From contig JAESSZ010001038.1 of NCBI GenBank assembly GCA_016763875.1, positions 1-11,241 of the forward strand: a stretch of 11,241 bases of DNA, read 5' to 3'. Positions 6,170 through 11,241 of this stretch are shown here, in pieces (the stretch's first letter is position 1; every line of letters begins with the position of its first letter). Both the position numbers and the translations under genes were made by a program. The DNA comes from Nannocystaceae bacterium (GTDB taxonomy: Bacteria; Myxococcota_A; Polyangia; Nannocystales; Nannocystaceae). The notes under the pieces are model-generated. The model was not told the origin of the DNA. It saw only the letters and a list, made by a program, of their open reading frames with translations, and ran no database searches.

Positions 6170-9100
6170 ATGATCAGTTTGCCGTTGGCTAGTCTGCACC
6201 ACCTTCCCGCGTACGCCACGGTCGGTCGGTGGGTCGCGGGTCGTCGCGTTGTCGTCGTCGGCGCGATGGGACCCGAAGGACCCTCGCGTCTGCTCGCGAG
6301 CGGCGCGCGTCGTGTCACGCTCGTTGGCGAATGCCCGTGGGCTGAGCCGGGGTTCGAGGTCCGGCCCGGTGTGCCCGGGCTTCCACTGTCGGACGACACC
6401 GCCGACGTGGTGGTCTGCATCGAGCCCTACGCGACCTACACGCCCGCTGTACGTAAGCAGCTCGTACGGGAAGCGCATCGCACCTTACGCAGCGGTGGCC
6501 TGTTTGCGGCTTGGGTTCCGCGGGTGCCGGCCGCCGATGACGACGCCGACTTTTGGGCACTCGAGGCGGAGCTCGCCGAGGTGTTCACCGGAGCGACCAT
6601 GGTCGCGCAGATCCCATGGCAAGGCGTTTCGTTGGCACCGGTCGTCGACGACGAGCGTGTACCGACGGTGGCTCTTGAGGAGGCTTTGCTCGATGAGGTA
6701 CCAGAGGCGTCGCACTACCTCGCGATCGCTTTTCGCGATCGTTCACCGCCAGAGTTGCTGTCGTCGCTGAGGTCACAGTGCCTGTTGGTACCGGTGCCAG
6801 ACTCGGTTGCCGATCTTGGTCGGCGTCAGTTCTCCACTTACGAAGTTGAGTCGACCCCGATCGAGCCAGAGCCAGTCGAGCCCGAAGTCGTCGAGGTCTC
6901 CGGACCGAGCGAACCCGAGCTGCGTCTCGCTGAACTCGAGGAGCAACTCGAGTCGCGCGACACCGATATTCGTGTCCTGACCGGAAACGTCGAGGCGCTT
7001 GAGCAGTCGTTGGCCCGCGTGAGCGAGCGTGCCGAGGCCCGTGCTCGCGACTTCGAGGTGGCCCACAAAGGGCGGCGAGAGCTGCAGGAACGTAGCGTAG
7101 CGCTGGGCCGTGAGCGGGACTCCATCGCGCATCAAGTCGAGATCGCGACCGCGGAGCGTGCTGGCGCGCGGCAGTTGTCGGAGCGTGTCGAGGCAGAGCT
7201 GGAACAGGCGCGGCGCCGCGTTACAGAGCAGTCGGGGCTGCTCGCGGAGCGAACGGCCGAAGCTTCGCGCCTCACGGGCGAACTCGCTGCGGTTCGTGAG
7301 CGCCTCACCCACCAAGAGGCGGCCCTGGACCAGACGCGAACCCGGGCTGATGAACTCACGCGCAGCGCAGCGCGGCAAGATGAACAGAGCCGGATGCTCG
7401 CCGAGGTCGCCTCGGACCGTGACCGGCTTCGTGAGGAACTCACCCGTCGCGGAGAGGCGATCGGGGTGCTCGAGGACCGGGTTTGGAGCACGCGTGAAGA
7501 CGTACAGAAGGAACGGCTCGAGGCAGTCCGCTTGTCTTCGGATGTCGAACGCCTACGCGAGCAAGCCGAGCGCGCGCGAGAAGCGGAAACCGAAGGACGA
7601 GGGCGTGTCGAGATCCTGAGTGCCGAGATCCGCACCGCAGAACTCCAGCGCGCTGATGCGGTGGCGATGCTCCGCAGTCGTGAGGAGGAGATCGTCCGGC
7701 TTCTGCAGGACGCCGAGACCGTCAACTCGGAGTCCGCCGATATCGCGCAGTTGCGCAGTCAACTGAGCGAGCGCGTCGGCGAACTCGGCGAGGTCCAGGC
7801 TCGGTTCGAGCGCGCACGTGCTCGTGCGACCGAAGCCGCAGAGGTCGTCAAACGCCGGGAGGAGCAGCTCTCCAAAGCGGGCGAAGAACTCCAGGCGCTG
7901 CGTCATTGCGTCGAACAGAGCGACGCTCAAGCCTCGGGTCTACAGGGTGAACTCGACGTGAAGTCGCTCGAGGTGGAGCAACTTGCGGCGTCCGTCGCCA
8001 ACCTTCAGGACCAGCTAGTGGAGCAGCGACGTTCGCGGCGCGACAGCGATGACGCGACCAGCGGCCTTCAGCGGCGCTTGGAACTCGCAACGGAAGAGCT
8101 CGACGTAATGCGCAACCGGCTGCGGGAGCGCGATCAGGAGCTTGCCGACGTGGTCTCGGCGGGCGAGACCAGTGGGGTCGAACTCTACAAACTGCGGCAG
8201 GAACTCGAGGCGGCGTCGCACGCCAACGAACAGCTTGAGGAGGCGCTTGGGCACGACTCGGGGGTGGTGATCGTGCCCGGGTCCGCGGCAGAGGCGAACT
8301 GGCCCGACGATGCCGCGTCCGAAACGCGGCGACTGCGTGGCCAACTCGCAGCCCAGACGCGACGCCACGCGGAACAACTCGCTCGGATCGAGCGCGAGCG
8401 CGAACCGATCCAGAACGAAGACGATCTGGTCCGACGTCACCGAGCCGCGGCGCTTGAGGCCGACGTGCGCGCCGACGAGCAGGGCCATCTGCTGACGCTG
8501 CTTGAAGCCTCCGAGCAAAGAGTCTGGGAGATGGACGACGCCTCGGGGCGCAACGCGGCACGGCTTGCGGCTAGCCTCGCCCAGCTCGAGAAACACAAAG
8601 AGCAACTCGACGAGACCCTCGATGAGCTGGAGGTCACCCGCAACTTACTGACGGTCGCGCAGACACGGGCGCTGGAGCAGGAGCGGCTGGTGGCGAGCGA
8701 GCGTGCGAAGTTGATGCGGGCGGGTATCGACCCTGATGGGTTGCCCAACGTGGATACCGACCACGAGGACCCGTTCGCAGACCTCGAGTCCACCGAGCTG
8801 ATGATCGAGCTTCACGTCAGCCACGACGCACACACGGAGGCGGGAACGCCGACGACGGTCTCAGATCGCAGGGGTTCGTCGTCGAGTTCTTCGCTGCGGT
8901 TGGAGGGGCCCCGGATCGTGGTCGAGGCCGTTGACGACGACGAATGGGGCGACGACGACCTGTCGGGTGAAGACGTGTCCGGCGGCACAGCGACGACGGC
9001 ACGTCGGGGCACGGGCTCCAAGTCGAACAAGGGGCCCACCGGCGAGTTCAAAGCGATCGGGAATGAGCCACCAATAGCTGGTGCTCCGAGTAGCGTGGTC

Positions 9101-9226
9101 GAAGACCCGACGATGCCGCGGCTGCAGGTGCCCCCGCCACCGGAGATGTCCGGGAGCGGGTCGAAGAGCTCCGGCGACGCAGACGGGTCCAACGGCGTCG
9201 CGCAAAGTTCGGCTTCGAAGAAGTAG
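6170..9226 (+). CDS. Methyltransferase-like domain fused to a very long coiled coil
   Basis: A 1018-residue protein with no signal peptide or membrane segment. Residues 20-190 resemble a class I SAM-dependent methyltransferase of the type 11 kind: beta-1 and glycine loop RRVVVVGAMGPEG (25-37), beta-2 VTLVGE ending in acidic E54, a region LPLSDDTADVVVCIE (71-85) typical of motif post-II, and an LRSGGLFAAWVP strand (107-118). The glycine loop keeps three glycines but is not the canonical DxGxGxG, so SAM binding is uncertain. A Pro/Glu linker (about 230-250) leads to some 600 residues of heptad-rich Glu/Arg/Leu/Ala coiled coil (248-850), then a disordered tail with a six-Ser run near 903, an acidic patch DDDEWGDDDLSGED and a PPPPEM stretch. 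The size and shape recall myxobacterial scaffolds with a globular head and long coil, such as FrzS and AglZ, whose head is a receiver domain instead. A structural or polarity role is inference. The ATG at 6170 is followed by a Leu-rich start; the RBS (GGGG, 4 nt before) is weak. Confidence 0.9.
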   Translation: MISLPLASLHHLPAYATVGRWVAGRRVVVVGAMGPEGPSRLLASGARRVTLVGECPWAEPGFEVRPGVPGLPLSDDTADVVVCIEPYATYTPAVRKQLVREAHRTLRSGGLFAAWVPRVPAADDDADFWALEAELAEVFTGATMVAQIPWQGVSLAPVVDDERVPTVALEEALLDEVPEASHYLAIAFRDRSPPELLSSLRSQCLLVPVPDSVADLGRRQFSTYEVESTPIEPEPVEPEVVEVSGPSEPELRLAELEEQLESRDTDIRVLTGNVEALEQSLARVSERAEARARDFEVAHKGRRELQERSVALGRERDSIAHQVEIATAERAGARQLSERVEAELEQARRRVTEQSGLLAERTAEASRLTGELAAVRERLTHQEAALDQTRTRADELTRSAARQDEQSRMLAEVASDRDRLREELTRRGEAIGVLEDRVWSTREDVQKERLEAVRLSSDVERLREQAERAREAETEGRGRVEILSAEIRTAELQRADAVAMLRSREEEIVRLLQDAETVNSESADIAQLRSQLSERVGELGEVQARFERARARATEAAEVVKRREEQLSKAGEELQALRHCVEQSDAQASGLQGELDVKSLEVEQLAASVANLQDQLVEQRRSRRDSDDATSGLQRRLELATEELDVMRNRLRERDQELADVVSAGETSGVELYKLRQELEAASHANEQLEEALGHDSGVVIVPGSAAEANWPDDAASETRRLRGQLAAQTRRHAEQLARIEREREPIQNEDDLVRRHRAAALEADVRADEQGHLLTLLEASEQRVWEMDDASGRNAARLAASLAQLEKHKEQLDETLDELEVTRNLLTVAQTRALEQERLVASERAKLMRAGIDPDGLPNVDTDHEDPFADLESTELMIELHVSHDAHTEAGTPTTVSDRRGSSSSSSLRLEGPRIVVEAVDDDEWGDDDLSGEDVSGGTATTARRGTGSKSNKGPTGEFKAIGNEPPIAGAPSSVVEDPTMPRLQVPPPPEMSGSGSKSSGDADGSNGVAQSSASKK

Positions 9227-9234
9227 CCGGGGCG

Positions 9235-9260
9235 CGGGAGTCACTGAACGGTGACGCCCG
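9235..9260 (+). terminator. Hairpin after the coiled-coil gene
   Basis: CGGGAGTCAC pairs with GTGACGCCCG: nine base pairs with one A-G mismatch and a 6-nt loop (TGAACG). It starts 9 nt after the TAG at 9224-9226, as expected for a terminator. A T tract is missing, which is frequent in GC-rich genomes. Confidence 0.5.
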
Positions 9261-9425
9261 GGCTTAGCGGCGGAGGGTTGTGTGGCCGAGACGGTGCGCA
9301 CCAAGACGATTACGTGTCCAGCAGGCGAGACGGAGTCCATCGAATTTGGGAAGACCGTCCAGTTCGATTCCGGCACCTGTGGTTCATGTCCACTCCGCGC
9401 TCAGTGCACAACGAACCGTCGCCGC
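9255..9425 (+). pseudogene. Remnant of an IS1182-type transposase (cysteine motif only)
   Basis: The frame between a TGA at 9252 and about 9425 encodes TKTITCPAGETESIEFGKTV, followed by CGSCPLRAQCTT. This is the cysteine-rich segment (CPxG ... CxxCPLRxxC) found toward the C-terminal side of IS1182-type DDE transposases. The DDE catalytic core that should precede it and the C-terminal helices that should follow are absent. A possible GTG start at 9282 opens a frame of 87 codons, but after RRR (about 9425) it no longer resembles a transposase and runs antisense to the neighbouring gene. No terminal inverted repeats could be assigned. It lies between the ends of two convergent genes and is best read as a scar of an old insertion. 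A small free-standing gene is less likely. Confidence 0.6.
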
Positions 9426-9444
9426 CCGATCTTGCCCAGAGCGT

Positions 9445-11241
9445 TTACCGTCGACGCGCGGCCAGCCGGGGCGCGTCGGTCGGTTCGATCCACGAACGGA
9501 CGTCATCGGAATGGGCCAGCCCGAGCGACAAAGTACCGTTCTTGATGATCGGTGCGGCTGCGATTTCGCCGTCGGCGCGCGCCGAGGCGACCACCTCCAA
9601 GCGGCCCGACCTGGTGTCGTAGCCTAGGTGGACCACCTCGTAGCTGCTGTCTGTAGCGACGACCGCGAGCACCTCGCCGGTGGCGCGTTGCAGCAACCAA
9701 GCCTGCGCGGGGCCGTTTCGTAACGACGTCAGGCGCATCGTCTGGCCTCCCTGCCCCGACGGGTTGATCCGCGGGACGACGAGCTGGTCCCCGCGTTGGT
9801 CGATGACCCACAGGTGCCGATCCGCCGCGCTCACCATCGCCGAGTGCGCAGCTACGGGCGCTAAGTGCTGCTCCAAATCGACGCGGCTCCAATCTCCGTC
9901 AACCGATCGCTGCCATAGCTCCGGGATAACCGTGCCATCGTTCTCAAGTCCGCCCGCGACGAAGAGGCTGTCGGCCTCCAAACTGTAGGCCGTCGCGTGA
10001 CCCGACCGCGCTGAGATCGGAGTTTGTGCGTCAAAGTGGCGAAGCTCGAACCCTTCCTCGGAAAGGTCGATCTCGCCGACCATTGTCGTGGCATCGGCGG
10101 TCATCACGAAGGCGCGGGTCTGCCCGGGTTGCAACGCCGAATCGATGGGCTCACTTGGGGCAACAATACGAAACCGCTCATCGTTCATGACGTCCCGCAG
10201 TTCCGCGGAGAACGTGTCGGAGATGTCCATGGCGTAGCCGGTCGGCTCCGTGCCCGGTTGCTCGTTTGTCCACAACACCACATCGTCGCCGACCGTGGAG
10301 AACAGTGCTGGGTAGGAAAGGTGCTCGTACGGGAGCTCGTATCCGTCGATGCACTCAGGGCAGTACGTCCAGTACGGCGGTGCCGTCGATATGGGGACCG
10401 TCATGCAGTCCAGCCGCGAAGTCGCTCGGTCAGGGCGTACGTCGGCGACATAGTGGAGCGATAGCGAGCAGTCGGCGCAGCCGAAGAAGTGGGCGTAGGC
10501 ACCTTCGGTGGTCGGGTCGTCGACACGCAGGATTCCACGCATGTCTGTTCCGGGACCATACAATTGCACCGAGTTCGGCGTGGGTGTCCACAGTTGCTCT
10601 TCGATGACCCAAGCGTTGTAGTCGGAAACGTAGTCCCATGTGTACAGCTCAGAGGGCTGAGGATGTTGGACCCAGGGCTCGTATGTGGTGCTTAACGGCT
10701 GCGCGGCGTCCAACGTGATGCGTCGCCAATTCGAGCCGGGGGGCTGCGCGGAAGCGTGCTCGTGCGCACAGTTCCACGGGGGATCAGCACACGCCTCCGC
10801 GTCGGACGCTTCACACGGGCAAAACCAGACCTCGAGCTCGTCGGTTGTCACCGGACTGAAGTCGGCGGCTCGCATGGGACGAACATCCAAGACGTTCTCG
10901 ATCGTGCGCCCTGACTCTCTTAGACAGGGGTTGTGTGCGCTGCCGGCAGGGCTCAGCGAGTGCCCAACGAACTGACTGACCAGGGCTTTGGTCGTAGCGC
11001 ACGGGGCCGGGTCGCAGGCGTCACCCGTGACACTTCCGTCGGACCCGAACAGCGCAAGCGTCTCCGCCAGGGCGTTGCAGTTTTCTTGATGCGGGTTGGC
11101 GTTGAACGGACAATTATCGACCGCGTTGGGCACGTGGTCGTTGTCCAGGTCGTGCTCATCAAAATCGCACGCCCAACCTCGGCCGTCGTGGTCCCAATCC
11201 TCTTGCCCGGGGTTCGCGTCCTGTGGGCAGTTGTCGTCTTC
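9445..11241 (-). CDS. Secreted TSP3-repeat/kelch-like surface protein (5' end outside window)
   Basis: The frame is open to the right edge, so 598 C-terminal residues are seen and the start and export signal lie outside. Residues 3-26 (DNCPQDANPGQEDWDHDGRG, ending CD) are a thrombospondin type 3 calcium-binding repeat. Residues 42-78 hold a second, DNCPFNANPHQEN ... GSDGSVTGDACDPAP, split by an insert of about 11 residues. A Cys-rich region follows (FCPCEASDAEACADPPWNC, then FGCADCSL and TYCPECIDGY), consistent with disulfides outside the cytoplasm. The part from about residue 395 has kelch-like features (GHATAYSLEADSLFVAGGLE, PELWQ, AAHSAMVSAADRHLWVID), suggesting beta-propeller blades. Such proteins are usually secreted or on the outer membrane of myxobacteria; an adhesion or binding role is inferred. 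The last residues, SWIEPTDAPRLAARRR, end at TAA 9445-9447, only some 20 bp from the transposase remnant, so the native C-terminus could be shortened. Confidence 0.85.
   Translation of the reverse strand, partial: EDDNCPQDANPGQEDWDHDGRGWACDFDEHDLDNDHVPNAVDNCPFNANPHQENCNALAETLALFGSDGSVTGDACDPAPCATTKALVSQFVGHSLSPAGSAHNPCLRESGRTIENVLDVRPMRAADFSPVTTDELEVWFCPCEASDAEACADPPWNCAHEHASAQPPGSNWRRITLDAAQPLSTTYEPWVQHPQPSELYTWDYVSDYNAWVIEEQLWTPTPNSVQLYGPGTDMRGILRVDDPTTEGAYAHFFGCADCSLSLHYVADVRPDRATSRLDCMTVPISTAPPYWTYCPECIDGYELPYEHLSYPALFSTVGDDVVLWTNEQPGTEPTGYAMDISDTFSAELRDVMNDERFRIVAPSEPIDSALQPGQTRAFVMTADATTMVGEIDLSEEGFELRHFDAQTPISARSGHATAYSLEADSLFVAGGLENDGTVIPELWQRSVDGDWSRVDLEQHLAPVAAHSAMVSAADRHLWVIDQRGDQLVVPRINPSGQGGQTMRLTSLRNGPAQAWLLQRATGEVLAVVATDSSYEVVHLGYDTRSGRLEVVASARADGEIAAAPIIKNGTLSLGLAHSDDVRSWIEPTDAPRLAARRR

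Noticed and set aside
6722..6741. CGATCGC-TTTTC-GCGATCG hairpin inside the methyltransferase-like region
   Set aside because: It encodes an ordinary stretch (AIAFRDR) and arises from repeated CGCGATCG codon pairs; no sign of a regulatory role.
7848..8561. Minus-strand open frame (237 codons) opposite the coiled-coil gene
   Set aside because: Arg/Pro/Ala-rich shadow of the Glu/Arg/Leu heptads; no start context and no recognisable motif.

Overview
The window is GC-rich, densely coding DNA. The families it holds (a long TPR protein, an FHA-GAF-class III cyclase, a thrombospondin type 3/kelch-like secreted protein, a very long coiled-coil protein) fit a myxobacterium or close relative (Myxococcota, formerly Deltaproteobacteria). 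That assignment is inferred from gene content and composition only. No rRNA, tRNA or CRISPR array was seen.

Layout. (1) Bases 2-2883, plus strand: the 3' part of a TPR protein whose C-terminal half looks like an M48 peptidase fold without its zinc motif, then, 38 bp later, an arrestin/SpoOM-like protein with a duplicated C-terminal module. (2) Bases 2940-6017, minus strand, convergent with block 1: in transcription order a small one-pass membrane protein (134 aa), an FHA-GAF-class IIIb nucleotide cyclase (541 aa) and a short protein matching only the C-terminal half of hydantoinase B (HyuB). The last gene starts 3 nt after the cyclase stop and is almost certainly translationally coupled to it. 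(3) Bases 6170-9226, plus strand, divergent from block 2: a 1018-aa protein with an N-terminal methyltransferase-like domain, about 600 residues of coiled coil and a disordered acidic/Ser/Pro tail, followed by a terminator-like hairpin. (4) Bases 9255-9425: a remnant of an IS1182-type transposase, namely its cysteine motif only. (5) Bases 9445-11241, minus strand, running off the right edge: a surface protein with TSP3 calcium-binding repeats and a kelch-like part.

How they may work together. The cyclase should turn a phospho-protein signal (FHA) and a small-ligand or redox signal (GAF) into a cyclic nucleotide, most likely cAMP. Its coupling to a half-size HyuB lacking both its N-terminal half and a HyuA partner is the oddest local association. 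The rest look like large cytoplasmic scaffold or regulatory proteins and one surface protein; no classical pathway is evident. The points most worth checking are the half HyuB with an in-frame stop before a coding-like extension, the duplicated module of the arrestin-like protein, the methyltransferase/coiled-coil fusion, and the transposon scar at the end of the TSP3 gene.
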